DNA from: Hyaloperonospora brassicae
Lineage: Eukaryota > Oomycota > Peronosporomycetes > Peronosporales > Peronosporaceae
Direction of reading: 5' to 3'
Assembly: GCA_947650285.1 (NCBI GenBank)
Contig: CANTFL010001312.1
Span: forward strand, 124,001 to 188,000
Length of the DNA stretch: 64,000 nt
A program made the translations under genes and the position numbers. This document shows, one piece after another, positions 40,702 to 53,619 of the stretch; position 1 is the first letter of the stretch; every line of letters begins with the position of its first letter. Below the pieces are notes generated by a model, which saw nothing but the letters and a program-made list of their open reading frames with translations, was not told the origin of the DNA and ran no database searches.

Positions 40702-42001
40702 TTGAACGTCTTGGTCAATGACGAATCAAGCATAGGCGCTTATAGGCTTGATCTGATTGTGTCTCTGAAGTTAACTTTGGAGATAACTCAATTGCCAACG
40801 CTCGAAACGAAACGGTTCCTACGTATTTTTGCCTTGTGGCCAAGTCAAGAGGATCTGCATACTCGTCACAGCGGATGGGTATGTGGCCTATATTCTGTCG
40901 GCAACAGTGTTTACTGAGAACGAACGGGTTCTCAGCAGCTCATCGATGGACGAAATTGTCCTCGATGAGAAGACTCGGATTGAGAGATACACGTCTCAAT
41001 TCTGGAAGTCGCTTCAGGCAAATCCATTGTATAAGGATTTGATCGAATTCTAGGATGTGCTCCCTGAATACGTACCTTGCGAGTTGCCAAAGGACAAAGG
41101 CACTCGACACGATATCGAGCTCAAACCGGGCTCGAAGTATTGTGTCATGAAGCAGTGGTCACTGCCTCGTGAACAAGTACTAGCGATCGACATGTTTTTT
41201 GCCGATCGCTTAGCAGCAGACCAAGTGAGGGAATCAACACCCCCTCACATCTCTTCGACCTTCTGTGTGCGAAAGGCCACAGGAAGATGGCGGAATAGTG
41301 CCCGCATTCAACAAGTTGAATGCTGCAACGGTGCCGGCTCAAACTCCGATACCGAGGAAGGACGTAATCATAGATGGTATGTCATATAGTACCATCTTCA
41401 CGTCCATGTATTGATGAATGGGTTCTATCAGATCATCATGCGTGAACAAGACATCCCGTACACAGCAGTGAGCACCCCCAGCGGGATGCTGTGGAAGTGG
41501 CTAGTTATGCCACAGGGGCTGAGTAATGCCCCTACAACATTCAACAGATGCTTTACAAATCTGTTGAGACCGGTGCAAGATTTAGCACCGAGTTACTTTG
41601 ACGATGAGTTCGTTCATAGCCGGGCTATGGACGGAAAGATGGACGTGGAAGTTCACAAAGCACACGTTCGTCAGGTTCTTCAACGTATGCGCAAGCATAC
41701 GTTGTACGCCAACCTCAAGAAGTGTATATTCGCGGCTAGCGAAATACCACTTCTTGGGTGCATCGTGGGTAAACACGGCGTACGCCCTGATCCCGAAAAT
41801 ATCAAGGCGATCACCGACTGGTCCGTGCCGGTCGATGTCAAGGGACTTCGTAATTGCCTTGGGCTAGCGGCGTACTTGCACAGGTACTCGCGCAACTACG
41901 CTGAGGTGACTGTGCATATTTCTTCATTATTTAAGAAGAATGTGAATAGGTCATGGAACGACGACTGTCAGCGTTACTTGAAGGTATCAACCAGAGCTTG
42001 A
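40702..42001 (+). pseudogene. A2 reverse transcriptase remnant
   Basis: The connector (40702-41053) has a 1-nt insertion near 40830 and ends at the shared TAG. The RT N-terminus is at 41057-41290, then frameshifts, then MPQGLSNAPTTFNR and SYFDDEFVHSRAMDG (41411-42001). Val after the catalytic Asp pair is replaced by Glu. The thumb has GLRNCLGLAAYLHRYSRNY, where A1 and B both read GLRCLFRLAAYLHKYSRNY. Confidence 0.88.
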
Positions 42002-42440
42002 TGCAATCGCCAATATTGGCGATTGCAGATCAGGACATACCATCCCATGTGGTCTATAATGCCAGCGATTTTGCAATTGGATGTGCGTTGATGCGATTTG
42101 ACACAGATGGCGCAGAGTGCTATATCTGCTATCAATCGCGTCATCTGCAAGCAGCTGAGCGTAATAACCCAGTGCATGAAAAGGAACTCCTTATCATAAA
42201 AATTACCTGTCTTAGGTCCGCGTCTATCTCTTGGGAGATAGACCGTTCATCGTCTATACGGACCATGCGTCACTATGCACGGCCGTTAACAGTCCACATC
42301 TCTCGTAAAGAATGGAGAGGTGATTGTCTTTCTCCGCGGAGTACAGCCTCTCAGTTGAGTATTAACCAAGACGACTGAACGTCGTCGCTGATGCTCTTTC
42401 GCGCCGACCCGATTTCGAGCCGGTGCGCAATCCGACAGTG
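41953..42440 (+). pseudogene. A2 RNase H remnant
   Basis: SLMQSPILAIADQDIPSHVV, YNASDFAIGCALMRFDTDGA and YQSRHLQAAERNNPVHEKEL are readable. A frameshift then leaves the TDHASLC equivalent in another frame, and DALSRRPDFEP ends near 42425. The catalytic CDASDF is YNASDF here. Confidence 0.82.
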
Positions 42441-42543
42441 ACGATAAGCCCAAGATTGGACACTTACAGTCAGAGTACCGTCGTCAACATTATCTGACGA
42501 CGTATGGAAGGCCTACGCAAAAAATAAGGATCTTCTGCGCTCA

Positions 42544-43310
42544 ATGTATCATCTGGAAAATCCAACTCGTAAATCGTTGAAAGATTGGCCGGCTTTGTAC
42601 CGTTCCTCATCGCATCGTTACACTACACGCAACGAGATACTGTATGACACAAGCGATGCCGGCGATAAGAGTCGTGTTGTCGTCTCCACACATAACAAAT
42701 TGCGCTTGAGCATCATGTATGAGTGTCACGATACACTAACAGGTAAACATCGTGGTGGATAAAAGACTTACCTTACGGTACGTCGTGACTTTTCTGGCCC
42801 CGCCAGTATTAGTTTGTGCACAAGTACTTTGATGCTTGCTAAGTTTGCCAACGCGTGAAGCCTAGTCCTTCATCCCGTGCACTGTTACAGCCTCTACCTG
42901 TACCGAAAGAGTGCAGGCAGTCCGTTTCCATGGACTTCGTCTTCGGTTTCCCCGAAGACGACCGCAAGAATACTAATATTCTAGTGTTCGTTGACTTGTC
43001 TAGCAAGATGGTGCATCTTACTGCGGTACCCGTGTCGACCACGGCACAGGGCTGTGCTCGTGTCTTTATCGACAATATCTTTCGACTTGACGGGTTTTGC
43101 CGCGAACTAGTATCCGACCGGGACCCTCGGTCCACGGCGTATTTTAACAATCCGTGTTCCGACCACTCGAAACGCGATCAAAGAAGTCAACATATGACCA
43201 CCCCGAAACAGATGATCGGACGGAACGTATCCCAAAGGAGATCCTTCGAGGATACGTCCATTTTCTCTTAAGTTAAATCTAATTCCTCCCCTCTTGGAAT
43301 TTACCATCAA
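42544..43310 (+). pseudogene. A2 integrase zinc-finger and core remnant
   Basis: SLKDWPALYRSSSHRYTTRN leads to CHDTLTGKHRGG (zinc-finger His pair). The core is at 42855-43271 with SMDFVFGFPEDD, ILVFVDLSSKMVHLTAVPVS and ELVSDRDPRSTA. The Glu-containing segment (43195-43260) is present but shifted. Confidence 0.85.
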
Positions 43311-44625
43311 TAATTCGGTGCATGCGTCAACTCAGCACGCACAGTTCTTCGTAAATGGCTCACTCCATCCATGCCTGTCCTCCCTGTTCGATTGTGCTTC
43401 TAGGTTAAGTATGGGAGGTAATCGCTCGAGAAAAAACGTTCAGACTATTGTTCATCACTTGTCGACGCTAACGTCGTCACCTATCATGCCGATATCAATC
43501 TTGTCGACATCGATGAAGAAGATCATTCCAATAATAGCGATGACGCTATTATTAAGTCAGATGACGATGACGATGCTGATGTTTTCAGCATCGCCAACGA
43601 CCATTTTAGCGAGGATGATGACATCGTCGCTGATAAACAGAAAGCAGAAAGGACTATTTCTGCAGTTTGCACAATGCGAACTAAACAAAATAATGTCTCG
43701 TCAGCAGAAGGGTTTCAGCTAGATCGTGAAGCAGTGGTCCGTTTTGTGCAGGACTTCATCGCTCATGCGGTGGACCGGCAAAAACGGAACGCTGACAAGA
43801 ATGGAAGAGCAAACGTGCTTTTATTTATTCAAGGCGACTAAATACTACTATTTAAGGTAAACCTACCTAGACACGTAGTGACTAGTGTGAGCGTCAGTAA
43901 AATAATGCCCAAGTATATCGGCCTCTTTCACTGCTGCTCCGACAAGGCTTCACATACACGATCGAGCTACCGCGCAGGACGCGCATGCATCGTACGTTTT
44001 ACGTGGGGCTTATCCTCCCGTGCTGTCAGTACGGGGCCTCTTTTGACGATAAAGATACACACCACGTTCAAGCATCTACATCAGATTATTGCGCTCGTGG
44101 TCCAGTCGATCAGTCTGGACGCAAGTGAGGAGATCTAGGCATTCAACTATGAGATCTCTCTGCGAGCTATCCCCATCCCTTCAACAAGGTAGCGGACATC
44201 GCGCTCAACCTGAAGTTGTGCGAGGGCGTAACCGACACGATTATTCGCCCGATAAGCATATCGATCCTTGCGGTTCTGCCGCACAGAATCGGTCAGAGCG
44301 TAGCACCTGGACCTCTCGTGATCCAAATCCTCGCGCAACTCAGCCATTGAGCGGTATATCTCGTATCGGTCGAGATGGTGAGTCGAGCGACTTGGAGGAG
44401 TTACCCTCCTCCTCCACACTCTTTGGCAGACATAAACGGTGGTCAACGCATCCTTGTGAAGCGTATCTTGAACCACCGTGACGATTCAGGATCAAGGGCG
44501 AGTGACCTCGTCCAGTGGCGGGGGCCTACACCCTCGTGGAACAGCTGGAAGCCCCGCTTTCAGAAATTGTTGGACGCCTCGGTCTCGTTAAACAGCACGA
44601 CAAGACCGGACCTTTGAAGTAGGGC
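43311..44625 (+). pseudogene. A2 integrase C-terminus, acidic linker and chromodomain
   Basis: TINNSVHASTQHAQFFVNGS is followed by a Ser/Asp-rich acidic spacer and a VRFVQDFIAHAVDRQKRN equivalent (43738-43790). A linker follows, then GQRILVKRILNHRDDSGSRA and LVQWRGPTPSWNSWKP (44435-44580), a recognisable chromodomain in one frame. Confidence 0.8.
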
Positions 44626-45781
44626 CATCGACTTTAGATCACCCGGCGAGTTCGTAAAGGGGCTGTAAACTCTTAATTCCGTGGTAAATATCATCCGAGA
44701 TGCGAGCCATTCAGTAGAGATGATTAGGGAGGAGGGCTTTCCTAAAAGCGCGAACAGAGTTGTCAATACAACTAGGACAGCTCACTTGCCACGAGAGGCA
44801 AGATAAACCTGCATCTCGAGACAATTGGTGAATTTAAACCGATCACAGGTTGGCGAATTCTCTTCAAACCTTTTGCGAGCTGCAACAAGTTTGTCCAGCC
44901 AAACGTCACGGCCAATATTTTCGATGGTGCCGATGTAAGCGTTCCACGCCTGTACCATTGAAATGTCGTCTCTGTTGCGGTTGCCGTGATAACATCGATG
45001 TCTTCTTTAGACATCGATGTATAAATCATGCTCAGTGCGATAATTATTTGCACTGGGATCAAGTCCATGGACCCTAGACCAGTCAAAAAGTGAAATTCGA
45101 AAACTTTTAGTGGTATATCCATACCACTCTCTTAACTCGCTCAACATAGGCATCATGGCTTGTTCTCAGGAGAAGATCGTAACGCGTTGCGATACTTCTA
45201 CTCCTGCATGTTGCTAGCATTGAAGCTGACTACACGATCGCCGCGATACCTAGTATTGATGAGGATATGGATACGATGACTACACGAAGAGTCATTGACA
45301 TTCTCATGAAGACTTACGTACTCATGCTTTACAATCGACTCGTATGAATACGAGCGCGATTGGTTCGATTCCCCCGACCAGAACTCATAATTGTTGGATA
45401 TATCGATCCGTACATGGCGCAGAGTCTCTTCTAGAATGTCACGAGGTGCATCGGTCGTCGAGCCTGCACCCACAGCTTTACGGCCGGTCTTTGCGGGCGA
45501 CTTCGAGTCAAAGGGGGGTCCAACTCGACCGTATCGATCACCTTTATATCAGGGGTGACATCCATGGGACTACCACACGCAGCCAAAGCTGCGGATAAAG
45601 AAGCTTAACGTGGATCACCACGTGTACCTGCAACATTGGGTGTTGCAGGCTGATTTTCAACTGCAGTAGGAAATGCGACGCGTGCTGCTGAGCCTTGGAC
45701 TGCTTGCTCTCCAGCTGCGCGCATCCGTGCATCCGCTTCAGTGGCGGCCGTGGCATCGCAGCGAATGGACGAACTTGTCAT
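44147..45781 (-). pseudogene. A2 antisense ORF, broken but uninterrupted by insertion
   Basis: From the probable start near 45781 (MTSSSIRCDATAATEAD) it gives a Ser/Ala-rich N-terminus. The middle has YSYESIVKHEYVSLHENVND and RGDRVVSFNASNMQE (45473-45198) and the AFIGTIENIGRDVWL block (about 44950-44890). The coiled coil is at 44354-44147 (MAELREDLDHERSRCYALTD, YALAQLQVERDVRYLVEGMG). Several frameshifts are present. This copy shows the whole layout in one piece, about 1.6 kb, whereas in A1 it is split by B. Confidence 0.65.
44782..44786. other. Empty target site corresponding to the element B insertion in A1
   Basis: A single tcact between GACAGC and TGCCACGAGAGGC. In A1 the same flanks are separated by B with tcact on each side. 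Confidence 0.93.
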
Positions 45782-45902
45782 GCGCTGGAAAGATAGAATT
45801 AGTTGGTCAGGACCAACGAGTGCTACCTTATTCACAGAGCTATCTAACAGTGTTCAATCTGTCACCAATCAATAAAATCAGTAACTAGAGTGACTGATAA
45901 TT

Positions 45903-45913
45903 AAAGAGGGTAA
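45903..45913 (+). promoter_or_regulatory. A2 polypurine tract
   Basis: AAAGAGGGTAA abuts the 3' LTR. It is weaker than in A1 (GGGTGGAGGGGGTAA). Confidence 0.55.
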
Positions 45914-46379
45914 TGTAACGAGGTGAGCCCGTTACATAGAAATTGATACGAATGTATCAATTTTGAATAGTATCTATTTTGATAATATTCCATTGACATT
46001 ACTCGGATAGAGACAGTGCTGGCAGAATAGTACCCCCGAGGGTAGTATTCGTGGTCGCTCCACTTCTTGTTTGCACACGGTACATCAAATAAATTAATCG
46101 CCAGAGGCTGCAAGAACCGCGAAATGGGTGGTGAACAAGAAGCCCAAATAGGAGATTGTAGTTTAGTATAGTCAGATGAAGACAAAGATGGTTTATTAAT
46201 GAAACATTACTATATTAAATACAGTTCTACTTTTACCTCATAGAGAGCTTTACGGATCTGTTTGCGTGGGCTTCCGTTGCGCTTCCTCGCCACGTGTATG
46301 TGAGGTCAGTAGCACGCAGCCTTGTGCTCTCTCAACACAAGGTCTTACCAGTCATCTGGTAAAAGCGTGCCCCGTTCCA
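45914..46379 (+). repeat. A2 3' LTR
   Basis: Starts TGTAACGAGG and ends CCCCGTTCCA, 466 bp, collinear with the 5' LTR with about 23 differences by eye. Confidence 0.92.
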
Positions 46380-46384
46380 GTTAT

Positions 46385-49300
46385 AGTCTTAAATATTTTG
46401 AAATCATTAAAGCTTATCCGAAAAGGTGGTAACTGATGCCAAGAGATAAGACGTACGTTATAAACAAAGGACGAGCAGGATTTCAATCGAGTTTCATCCG
46501 CATATCATCAAACATCAAGACGACGAAACGCATGCGACACTTCAAGATATCTTTAATTTTTTTTCGCTTAAACAGAGTTGAGATAGTGGCTGGAAGCTTG
46601 CTATTTAAGCACTACTCGACACCTGGGCAGACACATATGTGATAGACCACTCTTAGCAAACGACTAGAAAAATTATGCCGTCAATCTGTTTAATAGTAGT
46701 CCATCAACACGCAGTATTTAAACCAAGTTGAGCACAGGGGGTGTTTAGTTGCTTGATGCAACCTATGAAATAATCCGATATGGTCTCTCTATTGCATGTG
46801 GTTAGAATTACCTCATATAAATCCACATTTATCATCTGTTACTGTAATATGAAAAGCGACACATCGACGGACTTTCGCTGGGCAGTTGAAATGCTCACGA
46901 ATTTATGTTTTGACTTGGGTGTAAACCATAAACATAACAGGAGCTTGCACTCATGACCGCTTACTTGAAAATCAATTTCAACACCAGACACCTTGGTATG
47001 TCGTCTACATATCACCCAGCATCTTTGCTAAGCATCGGAAGGCATTTCAGGCGCAAGAAAATTTCGATCAGTTTCCACGAGACTGGAATATCTTAGTGAG
47101 GTCTTGTACCAAACGGCATTTGAGTTCAGACTCGAGAAAATGCGTGACTTATTGTCCCAAGAAACCATTCATTGTCAATCGATCCCATGGCTCAAGGCAT
47201 AGGGTATCGACTTGCCACATACGCGTTTAATGTTTATCAAAAACTGCGATTGTTCATAATATCATAGTAGAAGTTTGTCGATGCTTGGATGCATGGTGTT
47301 TTCCAACGTAAGCACACGTTAACGTCGCGCATGGAGAGTGCCCATACAGCATTTTGATTAAATTGTGTCCCCATAGGTAGGAAACGCATCTGTTGCCAAA
47401 GGATTTACTATTTTTACGGTGTGCTCGATGACTTATTCGTCTCTCTAGGCGATTTTCTTACATAATGTACATCGGTCCATCTGGTATGTGATGAGCAGCT
47501 TGCTTGCACAAGACAAGAACATACCATGGATCGTGCTGTTGGCGACATGATGCTTGGTCTACATTTGCCGATGTTGTAGAAGAGCTTTCGGTTGCAGATT
47601 TGCGGAGGGTGGACAAGAATAGCCTGAAATAATGAAAAATGGAACTGCCGAGGCCCTGTCAGACAATCATGGGATATCCGTGTTTAAAATTATTTGTAAT
47701 TGCGTGGCAACGAACCGTCAGATACGCACATATTAAATTTTCCATTAGTAGAGTAAGCCATAATTATGATAACGGATACGAAATCTTCAAAATGAAGGAT
47801 TTATACCAGCATCGGTATCCAGTTCAACCAAATCACATAGATTTGGTCAGCCTACAAATCTTTTGTTATGTAGAGAAAATGCTCTTGGTAGGAATACACA
47901 AATTTGGGAAACCTTGGCGAGTCGAAGTAGAATGAGTCGGACTTTGATGCGTCGACACTCGAAGATCAATGAGCGTAAAGATCTTCTATCATTTTGCTTG
48001 TGATATAAATAAGGTAACAGAAGATAGAGTAGGAGCTATCCAAGTAGACCTCACGAAAAGATTATAAGAAAAATAATAGGAACAGAATAGTTGTAAGTAT
48101 AAGACACGCTTCCACTTTACGGTAAGTTCCTGCGCGGGATAGTTAATCCTGCCGTCGCATCTCAAGATGCATTATTTGTGAAGTTATCTAATGGTAGAGC
48201 CAGCAGGTTTATCGTCCTAGAGTGGGCAATTGCTACCAGCGCACCTTGAGGCTTGTCGAGCGACACGCTGGTGACCCAATAGACAGCACCATTTAAGTCT
48301 TGTCGATCTTCAGGACGTTCAATATATTAGGAGGGGTCTTTAAGCCTTGTCTAGTGACAAACCAGCATGTATCAGCCGAGGAACCGTTAAACCTTCTAAT
48401 TCGGGAGTACACTACACCCGGTGACCTGCAAGAGCGCATAAATTTAAGGCTTCGACCCTTTGGTCTGAAGTAAAAGAACGTGAAAGAAACTGAAAATGTT
48501 GAGCGCAGGCATGCATTTGACGGATTTAGATGCGGGGAATCAGTCAGACATTAGCCACAATCGGACACAAAGGGGCGAAACGCGAAGGATTGATGTTATG
48601 TCCCAACACAACAGCCCAAGTCGCCGAATAACTTCGATGTTATGGTTGTTGGACTAATAATAGCGTGATATTAGAAACTACTATAACGCATCTGATTACG
48701 GATTCCAGTACATTTCAAGCGGTGGCGGAAACGTATTCGATTACAACCTCAATGAACAAGAGTCGTCGTTTGTTGACATCATTGTCGGCGCACCAGCTAC
48801 CGCAAGTGATGTTACTGATGTACAATTTGTGAACAAGCGTGAGAGATATCATTATTAATTAGAAGATTTACAATTGCTGCATCATCGATGCAAAGGAACA
48901 CGTCAGAATTCAAGAAATTTGCAGCAGCATTGATTTATCGTATGATAAAGAGATGTGGCTGTAAGAGGGAGTGACTCATAATGCAAGACGAGGTGGAAGT
49001 CAAGAAGAGCCAACCCCAACAGTACTAAAGTAGCTCATCAAAAAAGAAGAAAAAATTGTCAGCTCAAAAAGGACGGGGCTGTTTACTATTGAAACAATTT
49101 TGCTCTTGTGTCTTCAAAACCTTATCTTATTTGCGCGATCGTGCTGAATCCTAGGTAACTTTGCTGACGTGAGTTATAGGTTGGCAATTTCATTTGACAT
49201 TATTGTTTTGCAGCGTTCTTGTCGCTACAATTCAACATTATCGTGCTACATGGTAGCATTCAAATTGGCGATATGGTCGCTCTTCAAACGGTCTACGAAG

Positions 49301-49799
49301 TCGTGCCCAGCTTCACGTCTTATGTATACCCTAAATGCGGGCTTAGATTTCGCAATGGATCTTTTGGGAACGGCAAAAGTTTGATAGATCGCTACAAAAA
49401 ACCACAGGGCAAAAAAGTCACATAGGCATTGAGCACTTAAGGCAAGCAATACATAAGTGAACGATAGTACGTTGATAAAATAATAACTTTTTATTACTCA
49501 CTAGTGTACATACCTTTTCTTTTAGCGTAGCGAGAATCAATCACTACTGCTAATGCGATGGCTTACTCTCCAAGTGCGGTTGTTCGCGCGTCCGTGGACT
49601 TGACAGCTTAAAGTCCACGAACGTCATGTACGTGACCATAACGATTTCTTGTACTGAAAAATACAAACGAACGAACGCGAGCTGGGTTTATTTATACAAA
49701 AAGTGTTGAAACTCGCTGATAAAAATAGCGTGCATTGTTTGCACACTTTTAGTTTAGCCAATCAAATTGTATAATTTCAAACTGCGGGACTCATATTTA
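46385..49799. other. AT-rich intergenic DNA without recognisable genes
   Basis: Open frames are at most about 98 codons (47639-47935) and show no motif. The sequence leads into the decayed left LTR of element C. Confidence 0.5.
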
Positions 49800-50300
49800 A
49801 AAGAATGAGGGAGGATTAACGGCACCCTGAAAATATTGATAACATACCTTAATATTATTCTTGCTTTCGATTAATGGAGAATTACCGATAGAGGTAATAT
49901 TGGCACTGCTTTACAAGTAGTAAACATAGGCCATGGTATCAATCAAATTAGCCAAAAATCGCCATAAATGCGCTCAGTGAGTGGAGAGTGAGATTCTACA
50001 CAAATAATCTATAATTTGACTTTTGTCCGAAATATGAAAGAAAAAAGAGAGGCTTAGTTTTATAAGATGTATGGCATTACTTTTTTCTATCTATGCAAAA
50101 ACTATTCAGATCTTAAATTACTCCACACGTAAGTCTACGTACAGTTTTGAAAACGCTCACCCTTTGATTTGTCGGCACAAGAGATTACCTTCATATTGGT
50201 GGGTTGAAGTGAGCCCATTTCTACTAGTAGCACTTCGTCATCCGTTAATCAATTAATGTCGTTTGACCCAACAAGAATGTAATAGATGAGCAGAAAGCAT
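49800..50300 (+). repeat. Element C 5' LTR remnant
   Basis: Scattered matches in order to the A LTRs (for example GAGGTAATATTGG and CCAAAAATCGCCATAAATGC against AATCGCCAATAGCTGC). The edges are uncertain. Confidence 0.45.
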
Positions 50301-50443
50301 TTACGCCACACGTGATAAAAACCACACTTGAGAGATCTCTACTAGAATGTTTTAATTAGGGGGCAGTGTGGGTGTAGATTTTGAATATGATTAAACGTAT
50401 ATATAACTCATCCCCCTAAGTGATATCACCATCAGTCTCATTT

Positions 50444-51440
50444 TGTTGGCTGCTGACAGAGACTAACAACTTGTTAGTATCAATAGATTCATTTTTTGTG
50501 AACTTGCTGCAGCTCAAAATGAAGCAGCATTGTCGCATTAGCAACACTCTTTCAAATAAGAACAGTGGTCGGGTCGACACATGTACGTCGTCACTAATTC
50601 TTAGATATTGACATCTCCAAGTAAAATGGACCCGAAAAAATACCCCCACGATAATTGTTTGTCGAATCTGACGAATATCGTCGCAAAGTCTTCGATAAAA
50701 GTGCAGGGTTGATATGCGTTATTCAAATTGACTGGGTGAGCCAAGGCTTGGACCTTTCAGCTCAAACTTCACGACTCATATGCCTTTAGTTGTTAAAGGC
50801 CTATATATATTGATTCTTAAAGACGTTTAAGTCTCCGTGAGCCGAGTTTGGGGTTTAAGTTAAGATTTTGCAAACAGGCAGGAAAAATTTGATGTGCACT
50901 CTTGCGCGCATCACATTCGATATTCTCTAGTTTCATCACTGGCAAATCAAATAATAAGCAGACTAACATCACAATCTTCACCCAGGGTCTTGCAGATACT
51001 CCCGTCAAGACCCACCGATTGAGCCTTGGATAGATTTCGCTAATGCACGCGATCTCATTGAAGGATCAGTGGTTTTCAGTCCAAGACAGTGTTACACCAT
51101 AACTTCCACCTACTATGCGTCAAGCAGACAAGAAGCAGAAAGTCCGAGACCGATGGACTCTAGATAGGTAGATAGCAAGATTACCATTCTTCAAGTTTCT
51201 AAATGATTGCAAAAACGTTCCTTGTCAGAATAAAGACTTCACCTCTTTGTGTAATGCTCCATATCTCGTCTTACATACGATTTTCCATAGCGACCGTCTT
51301 GCCGAGGAAGAGGAATCTAGACGCAGTTTGATATTGCTACGAAGTCGTCACAACAGGGAGCACCTATACATACGATCGGGGCCAGTAAAGGTGGAGCGCC
51401 TTGCTGGCTCAGCGACGTCAAGAGAATTTGCAGGTATTTT
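50444..51440 (+). pseudogene. Element C gag remnant
   Basis: The leader ACAGAGACTAACAAC matches the A1/A2 gag start region (ACAGAGACCAACAAC). Later parts match weakly, and the region around the gag-end stem-loop (51381-51408) aligns clearly. No long frame is left. Confidence 0.6.
51381..51408 (+). promoter_or_regulatory. gag-end stem-loop remnant (element C), stop now TAA
   Basis: GCCAGTAAAGG can pair with the reverse of CCTTGCTGGC around GTGGAGCG. Relative to B, two outer base pairs have changed on both sides (A-T to G-C and T-A to C-G), so the stem survived while the surrounding protein decayed. The stop is TAA, after CAG as elsewhere. Confidence 0.55.
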
Positions 51441-51530
51441 GATGAATGTTACTCCGAACACATATTACCGTGTGTATACACCCTATGTATAAGTTATCCC
51501 TCATTACCTAGATAGTTCAAGATTCTACAA

Positions 51531-51884
51531 TTGTGTCGCTTCAATCCTTTAACTGCATGTGGGGAGTCAAACAAGATTATCATAAGACGCCTGTCACTTG
51601 GACATCTTAAGTGTAAGTACATTGAGCGCAAAATCCCACTTACGAAGGAAAGTCTCATGGCAACAGTTGCATTCGTGACAGTGAGGAACCCTGAAGCTGG
51701 AATACATCAAACGTTAGGAGGAGCTCAGAACGATCGTTATCTCAACGTTATGGTTTCAAATGACAGATTTGAATTCATCTTTGGTTTACCAGGCGCTAAT
51801 ACGTACGAGCCATGGATCATCTGGCAGCATCTATCTGTAATTATTTCTGCCGCTTTCTTGACATTAGGCCATCTAATATTGTAG
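51531..51884 (+). pseudogene. Element C protease remnant
   Basis: ACGESNKIIIRRLSLGHLKC corresponds to DCGASNNFVRRQPLESRRLK of A, with the catalytic Asp replaced by Ala. FEFIFGLPGANTYEPWIIWQ matches the second signature. A 117-codon frame happens to remain open. Confidence 0.7.
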
Positions 51885-52599
51885 TGGAGCGTTCAAGATC
51901 GCGTGAATGTTCACCTAGTAAGAGATATAACCTCACTCGTGGACGGTAGTCAGCATTTCTGCGCACGACCTCACTTCATTTGGCAATTACAATGTAGACG
52001 AAGCTGCCAAACACTGCATATAGAATGCAGTTGTTAAAGATTACCTCGCAAATAAGTCGAGTGAACCAAATCATGGATGCTTGTGCAAAGAACATGATCA
52101 AAGTTGAGTCGGGTTGCTCATGATGAGCAACGTGTTGAATAGCGGTATACGAACAGATAATCGTTAAATAGTCAGCTGTTGAGGTAGAGTGGACACATCT
52201 GACCAATATTGAGGGAATAAAGTCTCAATAGCCCAACGACTTGAGCTCTCATAAATACAAGGTACTGAGCACAAAAATAGTACGAGACACAAATAAGTGT
52301 CTCAACAACTTTTATACCAAGATTGGGCACTCAAACACCTGATCTGGCCGCGACGTAAATTAGGTTTTGGGCAAAACTAAATTCCCAATCCTCTATTTGG
52401 AGGGTATTTGCGAGAACTGCGTAGTCACAAAGTCATACAGAAGTGGTACTTGTCGTAGAAGACGTATTGTTGCCAGTATGTAACGACGGTATATTTTCTT
52501 AGAAAAATAGGCAGCTGATTGATGGAAACGTTTCGTTTAGATAAAGACTTATATTTGCAAAGCATGTCTCAATATGAAAATCTAATAAAGACGATCTTT

Positions 52600-53340
52600 T
52601 TTAGTAAGGATCGAATCATTGGATGTGTTCCATAAATTTGTACCGGGCGAGTTTTTTCGAAAATAATGCACTCGTCACGATATCAAACCGAAACCCGGTT
52701 CGAAATACTGTATCTCAACGCATTGGCAACTTCATGATGTACAGGTATTAGCAAACGACAACGAATTAACAGGTATTAGAAAAAGACGACAGATCTTTGG
52801 TCACCATTTAGCAGCGGGTCATGTGTGAGAGTAAGCATCACTACATATTCGTCGAAATTATGTGTGCGGAAGTCCACCGGACAATGACGGATTGTACAAG
52901 CTTCAGTAAGTTGAACGATACAACATCACCGAGCCCAATGTTAATAGTAAAGAAGGAATTAATTAAAGATAGGGTATATAAGAGTATCATATCTTCGTGC
53001 ATTGAACTAATTTATGGGCCCATCAAATTAATATGCGTGAAAGGGAGATCCCGTTCACGGCAGCTAGCACCACCAGTGATATGGTGTGGAAGTGGATGGT
53101 CATGCCACAGGGGATACTTGATGCATCTGTCACATTTTTATGGATGTGCATTTAAACTGTAGAGATCAAATCAGGATTTTGCATTTATTCGCTTCTATGA
53201 TGTGGTCTTCCGTGGAAGAACTATAGATGGAAGGTCGCAAGTGAAAGCTCACTGGCATCATACCCGGAAGGTTTTCACACTGATGCGTGAATACAAGTTG
53301 TGAATAAAACTCTTTAATAATACATTATACAATATGTAGA
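52600..53340 (+). pseudogene. Element C reverse transcriptase remnant
   Basis: Nucleotide-level counterparts of DVFPEYVP, the KPGSKYCVMKQWP region (52690-52725) and MPQGLSN (VMPQGILD near 53100), with the FDDVF region as TTCTATGATGTGGTCTTC near 53192. All frames are broken. Confidence 0.65.
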
Positions 53341-53619
53341 TATGGGTACGTTATTATCATTTCTGAGTCAGTTTTTGTTGCCTTTCTGATGTTAAGTGTA
53401 CATTCGCAGCAGGCAAAATAGAACCCTATCGTGCATCTCAGGTAATATCGTCGATCCCCCTTGTATAGAAAAATAAAGGCAACCATTGAATCGTCAGTTT
53501 TTGTCGATTTTATCGACTTTGAATGGTCCATAATTAGCGGTACAGTTGCATAAGTTACTCGGACAACTACGCAAAAATGACCGTCCATCTTTCAAGTTTG
53601 CTTAAGAAATAATAGAATT

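Larger units (their letters stand above)
38061..46379 (+). mobile_element. Ty3/Gypsy chromovirus element A, copy 2 (A2), full length but defective
   Basis: Two 466-bp LTRs (about 95% identical by eye), a near-matching 5-bp TSD, and the order gag-PR-RT-RH-INT-chromodomain with the antisense ORF before the 3' LTR. It is collinear with A1 throughout and shares most of its stop codons. It lacks the B insertion and so documents the empty site at 44782-44786. Confidence 0.95.

Noticed and set aside
47639..47935. 98-codon open frame
   Set aside because: No motif, AT-rich surroundings, no neighbouring frame to support a gene.
49169..49425. Two overlapping plus-strand frames near a TATA-like region
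   Set aside because: Suspected transposase C-terminus, but no catalytic or DNA-binding motif could be identified.
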